A stretch of 9,177 nt of DNA from an uncultured Lachnospiraceae bacterium (GCA_947594085.1 CANQEB010000085.1:1-9177); one strand, 5' to 3'; counted from the stretch's first letter, positions 1 through 6,471 are shown. The notes: generated from the sequence alone by a model not told the origin. Numbers and translations are program-made.

Positions 1-108
1 CTCGGTCTCCTGCGCGGTTGTCAGCTCCACTGCTCTTCACGGCTATCAAAGGTTGACCTGAACACACTTCGCAAACTAGGTCTGAATGTCACGATGGAGC
101 CATCATAA
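1..108 (+). CDS. Possible 3' end of an unidentified gene (partial)
   Basis: Frame 1 is open from the first base to a TAA at 106-108 and would encode 35 residues ending in TLRKLGLNVTMEPS. I do not recognise the protein. The ending is loosely like the last helix and strand of uroporphyrinogen-III synthase, but that is only a resemblance. The other two plus frames stop at 53 and 59, so this is the longest open plus frame here. No terminator hairpin follows it before the AT-rich stretch. It could equally be non-coding. Confidence 0.25.
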   Translation, partial: LGLLRGCQLHCSSRLSKVDLNTLRKLGLNVTMEPS

Positions 109-176
109 AACGTGTTATTTTGTCTATTTAACCAACAATTTTAACCATTTTGTCATAAATTTTGTTAGTTTATGGC

Positions 177-205
177 TTGCAATATGCGCAATAATGATAT
201 ATGAT
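177..205 (+). promoter_or_regulatory. Vegetative-type promoter for the DUF6465 gene
   Basis: The -35 box TTGCAA (177-182) and the -10 box TATGAT (200-205) are separated by exactly 17 bp in an AT-rich region. Transcription would start near 212, giving a leader of about 75 nt before the ATG at 287. Confidence 0.6.
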
Positions 206-224
206 GCAAATGGTAGAACATAAA

Positions 225-254
225 ATCTGTGATTTGCTAGATTTCTACACAGAT
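225..254 (+). promoter_or_regulatory. Inverted repeat in the leader of the DUF6465 gene
   Basis: ATCTGTG (225-231) and CACAGAT (248-254) form a perfect 7-bp stem with a 16-nt loop. It lies between the predicted transcription start and the ribosome site at 277-282. It could be an mRNA hairpin or a protein operator; nothing in the sequence decides which. Confidence 0.35.
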
Positions 255-286
255 GGTCGATACAATTTCATTTATGAGGAGGAATT

Positions 287-640
287 ATGAAAATGAAAAA
301 GACAGTAAAGGAAGTCGTCTCTGAAAAGATAGAAGAAAAGGTTGCAGAGGCGAAAAAAGAAACCGTAAAGCCGGAAGCGAAAAAGGCTGAGACGAAGAAA
401 CCGGCAATCAAGAAGCCTGCTGTTGCGAAGAAAGCCGCTGTCAAGGAGACAATTTATCTTCAGTATCTCGGCAAGGAAATCAACAAGGATGACATCGTAA
501 AGAGCGTTAAGGATGTCTGGACAAAGCAGTTAAAGAAAAAGGTTGGCGATCTGAAGTCGATTGATCTGTATCTTAAGCCGGAGGAGAATGCTGTTTACTA
601 CGTAATCAACGGTGATGTGACCGGCAGCCTCAATATCTAA
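287..640 (+). CDS. DUF6465-type protein with Lys/Ala/Pro-rich tail
   Basis: This is a 117-residue protein of unknown function that I recognise as the DUF6465 type common in Lachnospiraceae. Residues 1-53 are highly charged and rich in Lys, Ala, Pro and Glu, with repeated KPEAKK / KKPAIKK / KKPAVAKK motifs like a histone-H1 or HU tail. Residues 54-117 (from ETIYLQYLGKEINKDD) form a compact alpha/beta-looking domain ending in YYVINGDVTGS. No signal peptide or membrane segment is present. AGGAGG at 277-282 is only 4 nt from the ATG at 287 and 10 nt from a second ATG at 293, so the shorter start (MKKTVKEV) is also possible. The gene has its own promoter and terminator and appears monocistronic. 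The basic tail suggests contact with nucleic acid or another polyanion, which is inference. Confidence 0.85.
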   Translation: MKMKKTVKEVVSEKIEEKVAEAKKETVKPEAKKAETKKPAIKKPAVAKKAAVKETIYLQYLGKEINKDDIVKSVKDVWTKQLKKKVGDLKSIDLYLKPEENAVYYVINGDVTGSLNI

Positions 641-664
641 GCTCAAACAAAACCAAATAAATTC

Positions 665-696
665 AAAAGGGAGTTGTCTCACACAACTCCCCTTTT
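665..696. terminator. Bidirectional Rho-independent terminator
   Basis: GGGAGTTGT (669-677) pairs with ACAACTCCC (683-691). The hairpin is flanked by AAAA on the left and TTTT on the right, so it can end both the plus-strand DUF6465 transcript and the converging minus-strand methylglyoxal-synthase-like transcript. Confidence 0.8.
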
Positions 697-729
697 CTTG
701 TCTGATTTATCATTGTAATGCTGCCGATG

Positions 730-1137
730 TCAGAAATCCCTTGATCGGATGTTCAGTCTCCAATCTAAATCTCCCCGCGCAAGCCCAAGCACCAGCGACT
801 CTGCCGTGGCGATGTTCGTCGCGATCGGAATATTGTACTGATCACAGCATCTGGAAATCGCGAAAATATCCGGCGCGTTCGGACTGGTCATCAATGGATT
901 GTAAAAAAAGATCACCATATCCATGCCGTTCCGCTCGATCATATCAATAAACTGCCTGTCTCCGCCTACACTTCCAGGCAGAAATTTATACACCTTAAGA
1001 TTTGTGACATCCTCAATCCTTCTCCCGGTGATACCGGTCGCGTACAGATCATGTTTCGATAAAATATACTTGTAAGCGAGACAAAAATTCTCCATCAAAA
1101 CTTTTTTGTTGTTATGTGCGATTAGCCCTATATTCAT
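730..1137 (-). CDS. mgsA: Methylglyoxal synthase-like protein, active site divergent
   Basis: The 135-residue protein is full length for bacterial methylglyoxal synthase (DHAP to methylglyoxal plus phosphate, cytosolic) and has the family order: NIGLIAH, LYATGITG, PGSVGGDRQ, FFYNPLMTSPNAPD, NIPIATNIATAE and GDLDWR. In the E. coli numbering as I recall it, His19, Lys23, Thr45, Thr48, Asp71 and Asp101 have counterparts. Asp20 is Asn, Thr47 is Ile, Asp91 is Asn and His98 is Asn. Activity is therefore doubtful; it may be a paralogue with a changed role. The open frame could begin with GTG at 1146, but that GTG lies inside the ribosome site AAAGGTGG. The ATG at 1137, 5 nt after this site, gives MNIGLIAH as in B. 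subtilis. The gene appears monocistronic, with its own promoter and a shared terminator at 665-696. Confidence 0.85.
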   Translation of the reverse strand: MNIGLIAHNNKKVLMENFCLAYKYILSKHDLYATGITGRRIEDVTNLKVYKFLPGSVGGDRQFIDMIERNGMDMVIFFYNPLMTSPNAPDIFAISRCCDQYNIPIATNIATAESLVLGLARGDLDWRLNIRSRDF

Positions 1138-1172
1138 CTCATCCACCTTTCAAGTCAAATTATCACAGATAT

Positions 1173-1200
1173 ATTATAGCAAAAATTTCTAAAAAATCAA
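1173..1200 (-). promoter_or_regulatory. Promoter of the mgsA-like gene
   Basis: Read on the minus strand, TTGATT (1195-1200) is followed after 16 bp by TATAAT (1173-1178). A TG one base upstream of the -10 box makes it an extended -10 promoter. The predicted start is about 30 bp upstream of the ATG at 1137. Confidence 0.65.
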
Positions 1201-1272
1201 TCTTTTATTTGCTTTTTTTAGGAGAAATGACAGCATAACGGTTTGAAACAATTACCAGTTTATATAGAACTT

Positions 1273-1306
1273 AGCTGCATATACTAGAAGTGCAGCAAAA
1301 AGCTGC
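1273..1306 (+). promoter_or_regulatory. Overlapping hairpins upstream of the SASP gene; possible forespore promoter nearby
   Basis: GCTGCA (1274-1279), TGCAGC (1291-1296) and GCTGC (1302-1306) are mutually complementary. The middle block can pair with either the left or the right one, the latter as GCAGC-AAAAA-GCTGC. The sequence CATATAC (1278-1284) is a possible sigma-G-type -10 region, but I see no convincing -35 box at the right distance. The promoter part is weakly supported; the repeats are plain in the sequence. Confidence 0.35.
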
Positions 1307-1361
1307 TAAAAAATAAATCGACAGATAAAAGTAGAAAATGTAGACAAAGGAGGCGTTTTAA

Positions 1362-1586
1362 ATGTCAACATCTAACACAACAGCAGTACCAGAAGCAAAG
1401 GGTGCATTGGACCGTTTCAAATTCGAGGTTGCGAATGAACTGGGTGTGCCGCTTACGGACGGTTACAACGGAAACCTTACCTCCAAGCAGAATGGTTCTG
1501 TAGGTGGATATATGGTTAAGAAGATGATTGAGGCGCAGGAGCGCCAGATGTCCGGCACCAGCCAGACTTCCGGCATGATGAAGTAA
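1362..1586 (+). CDS. Alpha/beta-type small acid-soluble spore protein
   Basis: This 74-residue protein belongs to the alpha/beta SASP family, which saturates spore DNA, shifts it toward an A-like form and protects it from UV and chemicals. The first conserved block, FKFEVANELGVPL (residues 20-32), contains the site cut by the germination protease GPR, expected between Glu and Leu of NELGV. The second is NGSVGGYMVKKMIEAQERQM (residues 44-63), the DNA-binding helix region. The Ser/Thr-rich N-terminus and the Ser/Gly/Met-rich C-terminus are variable in the family. AAAGGAGG (1346-1353) lies 8 nt before the ATG. The gene stands alone between its own leader and a terminator. Expression in the forespore is expected from the family but not proven by a clear promoter here. 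Confidence 0.95.
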   Translation: MSTSNTTAVPEAKGALDRFKFEVANELGVPLTDGYNGNLTSKQNGSVGGYMVKKMIEAQERQMSGTSQTSGMMK

Positions 1587-1620
1587 GATACAACAAGATA
1601 ATCAGTCTCAAAAAACAAAA

Positions 1621-1651
1621 GGGATGCTGTGTAAAAGCAGCATCTCTTTTT
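1621..1651. terminator. Bidirectional terminator between the SASP gene and recG
   Basis: GATGCTG (1623-1629) pairs with CAGCATC (1638-1644), and two further pairs extend the stem outward. T5 (1647-1651) follows on the plus strand. On the minus strand the hairpin is followed by CTTTTGTTTTTTG, so it also fits termination of the recG transcript. Confidence 0.8.
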
Positions 1652-1658
1652 CTCTGTA

Positions 1659-1680
1659 ATTGGTCTGTGATTGGTCTGTA
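1659..1680. repeat. Short tandem repeat, 11 bp x 2
   Basis: ATTGGTCTGTG (1659-1669) is repeated directly as ATTGGTCTGTA (1670-1680), with one difference at the last base. It lies between the terminator and the recG stop codon. It is probably a slippage product without function. Confidence 0.5.
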
Positions 1681-1690
1681 ATTCATCCGG

Positions 1691-3751
1691 CTACAGGTTC
1701 AGGTGATCGCTCTGCTGACGCACGAGCAAGTCATAGTGTGCTCTGAGATCCATATGTCCCGGCAATGTGAGCTCCGGGTCTTCGCTCAGAAGCTCTCCGA
1801 CGGCCTCATTTGCCTGCTGAAGTACGGCCGCGTCGGAATAGATGTCTGCGAGAGCGAAATCGAGCATCCCGCTCTGGCGCACGCCAAAAAGATCACCGGG
1901 GCCGCGCAGCTGCATATCCCGATTTGCGATCTCGAAACCGTCGTTGGACCTGTTCAGAATGTCAAGGCGCTGTTCGATCTGTTTCCCGGTGAGTGTATGC
2001 ATGAAAATGCAGTAGGATTGCGCATCGCCTCTCCCCACACGCCCGCGCAGCTGATGCAGCTGCGCCAGACCGAAGCGCTCGGAGTTCTCGATCAGCATGA
2101 CAGTAGCGTTCGGCACGTTGACCCCGACCTCCACAACGGTCGTTGAGACAAGCACCTGAATCTCATTGTTCAGGAAGCGCTCCATGATCTCGTTCTTTTC
2201 ACCCGGCTTCATCTTTCCGTGCAGATATTCGACCACTATGCTCCTCGGCAGGGCTTCCCGAAGCTTTCCCGTGTATTCGATGACATTCTCCGTCTCATCT
2301 GATGTCTCGCTCTCCTCCACCATTGAACAGATCACATAGGCCTGATGGCCTTTCTCCACTTCCTGCCGGATCCACTCGTAGGACTTTTTTCGGAATTTCG
2401 TGTCTACAACGCAATTCTTGATCGGCAAACGGTTCGCCGGCATCTCGTCGATCACGGAGATATCCAGATCGCCGTAGAGGATCACGGCGAGCGTCCGCGG
2501 AATCGGTGTCGCGCTCATGACGATCGTGTGCGGCGCGTTTCCTTTCTGAGCAAGAAGCTCCCTCTGCCGCACGCCGAAGCGGTGCTGCTCGTCCGTGATG
2601 ACGAGTGCGAGATTTTTATATACCACCTTCTGCTGGATCAGCGCATGTGTGCCGATGATAACAGAAGCCTCTCCGGATTCGATCTTTTCGTACGCCTCTC
2701 TCTTCTGCCGGGCTGTCATGGAGCCGGTCAGGAGCACCGTTTTGACCGGAAAGGAGTGCTCGCGGATCAAACCTGTCAGGGATTCGTAATGCTGGCGGGC
2801 CAGCACCTCGGTCGGCACCATCAGAGCCCCCTGATAGCCGCTCTCCGCCACAGTCAGAAGCGCGAGAAATGCCACGATCGTCTTGCCGGAGCCCACATCG
2901 CCCTGAATCAGCCGCGCCATCACAGTCTCCCCCTGCAATTCCTGTTCGATTGCTGCCCAGACCCTTTTCTGCGCACCCGTCAGCTCATACGGCAGGCCGC
3001 AAAGCAATTTTCCCGCCATCTGCGACGGCCGGATGCAAAAGCTGTTTTGCGCAACCTCACGCTTTGACTTTAAGAAGCGCAGCTGCAGGATAAAAAAGAA
3101 GAATTCATCAAATACAAGCCGCTGCCTTGCCAGCACCAGGGAATGTTCGTCATCCGGAAAATGAATCTGCGCGATCGCAAAGTTGTACTCGGCCAGTCGG
3201 TACTCCTTCCGTATCTCTACAGGCATATACTCTCGCAGGAGCCCTTTTGTCGTGATCACCTGCCGTACCGCTTTTTGCAGCATATTGCCGGTCAGCCCCT
3301 TGACAAGTGGGTAAATCGGCAGCAGCTTACCAGACATTTTCACATATTGCTCAACGCGAAAAACAGCAGGCTGCTCCATGAACAGCCGCTGTCCTCTTCT
3401 CTTCACTCTCCCTCTGAACACATAAGGGAAACCTGCCCGAATCGTCTTTCCGAGATATGGCATGTTGAACCATGTCAGCGCGAGAAGATCGCTTCCATCA
3501 CTGCACTCAGCAGTCGAGATAGAAAGTCCACGCACATGCCTTGTGGCGATCGAACCGGTCAACTGTGCTTCAACTGCAACTACCTCATCCTCCACCAACG
3601 CACGGATCGCGACTGGCTTCTCGAAGCGCTCGTATGTGCGCGGATAGTGCGCAAGCAGATCACTCAGATTCTCGATTCCAGCCTTTTCAAATGTATGTCT
3701 TGTCTTTTCGCCGACTCCCTTAAGGATATCGAGAGAAGATTCCAAATCCAT
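1691..3751 (-). CDS. recG: ATP-dependent DNA helicase RecG
   Basis: RecG is a superfamily 2 helicase that remodels stalled replication forks and branched recombination intermediates. At 686 residues it is the usual length. Residues 1-40 include the helix-hairpin-like GVGEKTRHTFEKAGI, and about 50-140 is the OB-fold wedge domain that splits the junction. The helicase motifs are complete: Walker A GDVGSGKT (284-291), PTEVLARQ (313-320), DEQH (387-390), SATPIPRT (413-420), STTVVEVGVNVPNA (536-549) and QLRGRVGRG (567-575). The C-terminal TRG region DMQLRGPGDLFGVRQSG (612-628) is also intact. The start is ATG at 3751, preceded by GATGAGGG with a spacing of 6 nt. It lies 151 bp behind the FakA-like gene, with no promoter or terminator visible between them, so it is probably the last gene of the yloU-yloV transcript. 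Confidence 0.98.
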   Translation of the reverse strand: MDLESSLDILKGVGEKTRHTFEKAGIENLSDLLAHYPRTYERFEKPVAIRALVEDEVVAVEAQLTGSIATRHVRGLSISTAECSDGSDLLALTWFNMPYLGKTIRAGFPYVFRGRVKRRGQRLFMEQPAVFRVEQYVKMSGKLLPIYPLVKGLTGNMLQKAVRQVITTKGLLREYMPVEIRKEYRLAEYNFAIAQIHFPDDEHSLVLARQRLVFDEFFFFILQLRFLKSKREVAQNSFCIRPSQMAGKLLCGLPYELTGAQKRVWAAIEQELQGETVMARLIQGDVGSGKTIVAFLALLTVAESGYQGALMVPTEVLARQHYESLTGLIREHSFPVKTVLLTGSMTARQKREAYEKIESGEASVIIGTHALIQQKVVYKNLALVITDEQHRFGVRQRELLAQKGNAPHTIVMSATPIPRTLAVILYGDLDISVIDEMPANRLPIKNCVVDTKFRKKSYEWIRQEVEKGHQAYVICSMVEESETSDETENVIEYTGKLREALPRSIVVEYLHGKMKPGEKNEIMERFLNNEIQVLVSTTVVEVGVNVPNATVMLIENSERFGLAQLHQLRGRVGRGDAQSYCIFMHTLTGKQIEQRLDILNRSNDGFEIANRDMQLRGPGDLFGVRQSGMLDFALADIYSDAAVLQQANEAVGELLSEDPELTLPGHMDLRAHYDLLVRQQSDHLNL

Positions 3752-3902
3752 AATAAACCCTCATCTTCACGGGTGCGACACCCCGATGGGAAAACCGCAG
3801 CTGCCCTCAGCCGCACGCTCTCGTAGCCTGTCAGCCACAATCATCTCACTGAGTCCGCAAGCCGTCCCAAGCTGCGTGCCTTCGCAACCCTTCACACAGA
3901 GA
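3752..3902 (-). other. Spacer between the FakA-like gene and recG, with a marginal small ORF
   Basis: This 151-bp gap holds no recognisable gene, terminator or promoter. On the minus strand a frame from GTG at 3895 to TGA at 3767 encodes 42 residues (including EGTQLGTACGLSEMIVADRL), but no ribosome site precedes it and I do not recognise the peptide. Just before recG, GGGTG-TCG-CACCC (around 3770-3783) can form a small 5-bp hairpin near the recG ribosome site. In B. subtilis this position carries sdaAB and sdaAA, which are absent here. Confidence 0.4.
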
Positions 3903-5600
3903 TCATTCTGCCGAGATGATATAATAGTAAATCGGCTGGCCACCGTAGTTGAGCTCTACGTCGCACTCCGGGTACTGCGCCTCAATCTTCTCTCTGAGCT
4001 CAGATGCCTCATTCTCATTGATATCCTCTCCATAGTAGATGCTGATGAGCTCCGTCTCCTCGCCCACCATCAGCGCCACTGTCTCTTCCGCCACAGGCAG
4101 AATATCCTTTCCGACTGCGAGAATGGAGTGGTCACCGACCCCCATGATGTCTCCCGCCTGAATCGTCTTGTCGTCGATATGTGTATCGCGCACCGCGTAA
4201 GTGAGCTGCCCTGTCTTCACGCGAGCGATCTCTTCCTCCATCACCGCCGCATTCTCCTCCGGGGATTTCTCCGGAACATAGTTGATCACAGCCGTAATGC
4301 CCTGCGGCACCGTCTTCGTCGGCACAACAATGATATTCTTATCCTCAGTCAGATCGCGCGCCTGGTTCGCGGCCAGAATAATATTCTTATTGTTCGGCAG
4401 GATGAAAATATTCTTCGCGTTCACCTTCTCGATTGCATTCAACATATCCTCTGTGCTCGGGTTCATCGTCTGTCCACCCTCGATCAGATAGTCTACGCCG
4501 AGATCACGGAAGATGTCTGCGATACCGTCACCGATCGACACAGAAATAAATCCCGTCTCCTTCAGCTCCGCCGGGATCGCCGGCTCTTCCTTCTCCTGCC
4601 TGTCCTCCGACGGCGCTTGGACCGCCTGGCGCTCCGCCTCTTTGATCACCTTCTCATGATGCTCCTCGCGCATATTATCGATCTTCATGCTCGTCAGAGA
4701 GCCGTAGGTAAGCGCGCGCTGAATCGCGAGACCCGGATCGTTCGTATGCACATGCACCTTCACGATACCGTCATCCGAGACAACCACAATCGAGTCGCCG
4801 ATCGACTCGAGAAATGCCTTGAAATCAAGCTCCGTCTCGTGCGTGTATTCCTTCTCCAGCATGATGATAAATTCCGTGCAGTAGCCGAACTTGATATCGG
4901 CCTCCACCGGCTCCGTCTGAGCCTGCCCTGCGGGAGCTGTCTTCTCCGTCGCAAGATCCACTCCGTAGTCGGTCTCCTTGCCGAGGAATGCGTCATACGC
5001 TCCCTTCAGTACTTGCAGAAGTCCTTGTCCACCGGAATCAACCACACCTGCCTCCTTGAGCACCGGTAGCATCTCCGGTGTCTGATTCAAGACCTCCTCC
5101 GCGCGCACAATAATCCCCGCAATCAGAGCCTCCATCTCGATATCCGGATTCTCCTCAAGCAATTCAATTGCACGGTCCGCCGCGCCTCTCGCCACTGTGA
5201 GGATCGTGCCCTCCTTCGGCTTCATAACTGCCTTGTACGCAGTCTCCACCGCCTTCTGAAAAGAAGCTGCGAGCACAGCAGTATTGATCTCCTGCTCAGA
5301 GCGAATCACCTTCGTGAAGCCTCTCAAAAGCTGGGACAAAATGACGCCGGAATTGCCTCTCGCTCCACGCAGAGAGCCAGAGGACACCGCCTTCGCAAAA
5401 GTATCCATTGTAAGATCTTCGAGCGCGGCAACCTCTTTCGCCGCAGACATGATCGTAAGCGTCATGTTGGTACCGGTATCGCCATCCGGCACCGGGAAAA
5501 CATTCAGTTCATTGATCCATTCTTTGTTCGATTCCAATTTTTTGGCCCCGGCCAGAAACATTCTGGCACACAAGGATGCATCTATCGTATTTGTACTCAA
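3903..5600 (-). CDS. fakA: DAK2-domain fatty acid kinase subunit, FakA/YloV type
   Basis: FakA phosphorylates fatty acids presented by a DegV-family FakB partner so that host or recycled fatty acids can enter phospholipid synthesis; the protein is cytosolic. Using the 565-residue form, the N-terminal DAK2 kinase domain has NVFPVPDGDTGTNM with the Mg-ATP aspartates Asp39 and Asp41, RGARGNSGVILSQLL (78-92) and DSGGQG (188-193). The middle domain has Cys241 in FGYCTEF and His283/His285 in VHVHTNDPG, the likely zinc site. The C-terminal DegV-like domain carries GGQTMNPSTEDML (375-387). A linker rich in Glu, Gln and Ala (about 317-346) separates middle and C-terminal domains. The open frame could begin at a TTG at 5621, but that start overlaps the ribosome site. 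The TTG at 5600 lies 8 nt after AGGAGG and gives MSTNTIDASL. Its start is 13 nt after the upstream stop, so the two genes are probably cotranslated. No fakB is in the window. Confidence 0.93.
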   Translation of the reverse strand: MSTNTIDASLCARMFLAGAKKLESNKEWINELNVFPVPDGDTGTNMTLTIMSAAKEVAALEDLTMDTFAKAVSSGSLRGARGNSGVILSQLLRGFTKVIRSEQEINTAVLAASFQKAVETAYKAVMKPKEGTILTVARGAADRAIELLEENPDIEMEALIAGIIVRAEEVLNQTPEMLPVLKEAGVVDSGGQGLLQVLKGAYDAFLGKETDYGVDLATEKTAPAGQAQTEPVEADIKFGYCTEFIIMLEKEYTHETELDFKAFLESIGDSIVVVSDDGIVKVHVHTNDPGLAIQRALTYGSLTSMKIDNMREEHHEKVIKEAERQAVQAPSEDRQEKEEPAIPAELKETGFISVSIGDGIADIFRDLGVDYLIEGGQTMNPSTEDMLNAIEKVNAKNIFILPNNKNIILAANQARDLTEDKNIIVVPTKTVPQGITAVINYVPEKSPEENAAVMEEEIARVKTGQLTYAVRDTHIDDKTIQAGDIMGVGDHSILAVGKDILPVAEETVALMVGEETELISIYYGEDINENEASELREKIEAQYPECDVELNYGGQPIYYYIISAE

Positions 5601-5613
5601 TGGTAGCTCCTCC

Positions 5614-5970
5614 TTAATCAATGACTCTCACGCCTTCGACGTACATATTGATCTTCTCGACTTCCATACCAGTGAACTCCTCCACGCGGTACTTCACATT
5701 GCCGAAGAGATTATCTGCAACCGCAGAAATACTCACGCCGTAAGAAACGATCACATGAAAATCGATCGTGATTCGATTGTCCTCGATCTTGACGCTCAGT
5801 CCGCGCTCAAGGCTGTCGCGGCGAAGCAGACGGACCAGTCCATCCTTCACATTGACGATTGCCATACCGACGATCCCAAAGCATTCAACAGCAACACTCC
5901 CGGCGTAGGTCGCGATCACATTCGGATCGATCACGATCGCGCCAAGCTCATTACTCATACGACCTTTCAT
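5614..5970 (-). CDS. yloU: Asp23/Gls24 family envelope stress protein, YloU type
   Basis: This 118-residue cytosolic protein belongs to the Asp23/Gls24 (DUF322) family. It closely follows the YloU pattern: IDPNVIATYAGSVAVECFGIVGMA near the N-terminus, a central KDGLVRLLRRDSLERGL, IDFHVIVSYGVSISAVADN, and the C-terminal VEKINMYVEGVRV. Family members are linked to cell-envelope stress, and YloU-type genes sit directly before yloV/fakA in many Firmicutes, so a role near fatty-acid or envelope metabolism is plausible but unproven. An ATG at 5985 is in frame, but GGAGG lies inside that extension. The ATG at 5970 is 8 nt after GGAGG and is the better start, giving MKGRMSNELG. It is the first gene of the yloU-fakA-recG block and is transcribed from the promoter at 6087-6114. 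Confidence 0.93.
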   Translation of the reverse strand: MKGRMSNELGAIVIDPNVIATYAGSVAVECFGIVGMAIVNVKDGLVRLLRRDSLERGLSVKIEDNRITIDFHVIVSYGVSISAVADNLFGNVKYRVEEFTGMEVEKINMYVEGVRVID

Positions 5971-6086
5971 AAACAGAACCTCCATCTATTCTGAACTTAA
6001 ATCCATCATGTTCTCAGGCTTCCACGGCAGATCCCGAGGTCCGCTCGAAGCAGCCGCCGCGAAGCTTCCCTGCATACTTCATGCAT

Positions 6087-6114
6087 ATTCTACCAGAAAA
6101 CATTCCCGTTGCAA
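6087..6114 (-). promoter_or_regulatory. Promoter of the yloU-fakA-recG block
   Basis: On the minus strand TTGCAA (6109-6114) and TAGAAT (6087-6092) are spaced by 16 bp. The distance to the yloU ATG is about 115 bp, leaving a GC-rich leader of about 110 nt (roughly 5971-6080) with no recognised riboswitch. Confidence 0.55.
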
Positions 6115-6120
6115 AGACAC

Positions 6121-6161
6121 ATTTTCATATTTCAGAAAATATTTTTGCGGATATTTTCATA
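6121..6161. promoter_or_regulatory. Dyad and direct repeat between the divergent promoters
   Basis: GAAAATAT (6135-6142) and ATATTTTC (6151-6158) form a perfect 8-bp inverted repeat with an 8-bp spacer. ATTTTCATA occurs directly at 6121-6129 and 6153-6161. Both lie between the two outward-facing -35 boxes (6114 and 6179), so this could be a shared operator or an UP-element-like AT-rich patch. I cannot name a regulator. Confidence 0.4.
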
Positions 6162-6178
6162 ATTTCTGTAATTTCTGC

Positions 6179-6207
6179 TTGCAAATTAGCGAAGCATCTG
6201 ATAGAAT
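6179..6207 (+). promoter_or_regulatory. Promoter of rpmB
   Basis: TTGCAA (6179-6184) and TAGAAT (6202-6207) are separated by 17 bp. The boxes are identical to those of the divergent yloU promoter. The leader to the ATG at 6268 would be about 55 nt. Confidence 0.65.
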
Positions 6208-6267
6208 CAAAGTGCTGTGAGTCTGCGAGAGACGGCGGACTTAATACTATTTCAAGGAGGTGCGATC

Positions 6268-6453
6268 ATGGCGAAATGTGCAATTTGCGATAAAGCTGTT
6301 CACTTCGGAAACAATGTAAGCCATTCTCATAGAAGAAGCAACAAGATCTGGAAGGCCAATGTCAAACACGTTAAAGTGAAGGTCAACGGTGCTGCCAGAA
6401 AGATGTATGTATGTACTTCTTGTCTGAGATCCGGCAAGGTTGAGAGAGCTTAA
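6268..6453 (+). CDS. rpmB: Large ribosomal subunit protein bL28
   Basis: This 61-residue protein is bL28 of the 50S subunit. It begins MAKCAICDKAVHFGNNVSHSH, continues with the basic RRSNKIWKANVKHVKVKVNG, and ends with VCTSCLRSGKVERA. The cysteine pairs Cys4/Cys7 and Cys49/Cys52 make a complete zinc ribbon, so this is the zinc-containing form; some bacteria also carry a cysteine-free paralogue used during zinc starvation. A longer frame from 6217 is open, but AAGGAGG at 6254-6260 lies 7 nt before the ATG at 6268, which fits the family start. It is monocistronic, divergent from yloU, and followed at once by a hairpin terminator. Confidence 0.98.
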   Translation: MAKCAICDKAVHFGNNVSHSHRRSNKIWKANVKHVKVKVNGAARKMYVCTSCLRSGKVERA

Positions 6454-6471
6454 TTTTTGAAAACACAAGGG

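Noticed and set aside
1..110. tRNA, rRNA or mobile-element end at the window start
   Set aside because: No cloverleaf, rRNA-like sequence or inverted terminal repeat could be found; only an unidentified open frame is visible.
2345..3826. Plus-strand open frames opposite recG
   Set aside because: recG on the minus strand has all helicase motifs intact; these frames are GC-driven shadows without domain features.
3786..5069. Long plus-strand open frame (427 codons) opposite the FakA-like gene
   Set aside because: It is antisense to a complete, well-recognised gene, has an Arg/Leu/His-rich composition typical of shadow frames and no ribosome site.
6208..6267. Riboswitch or ribosomal-protein autoregulatory leader before rpmB
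   Set aside because: The leader is about 55 nt and I see no stable or recognisable structure in it.
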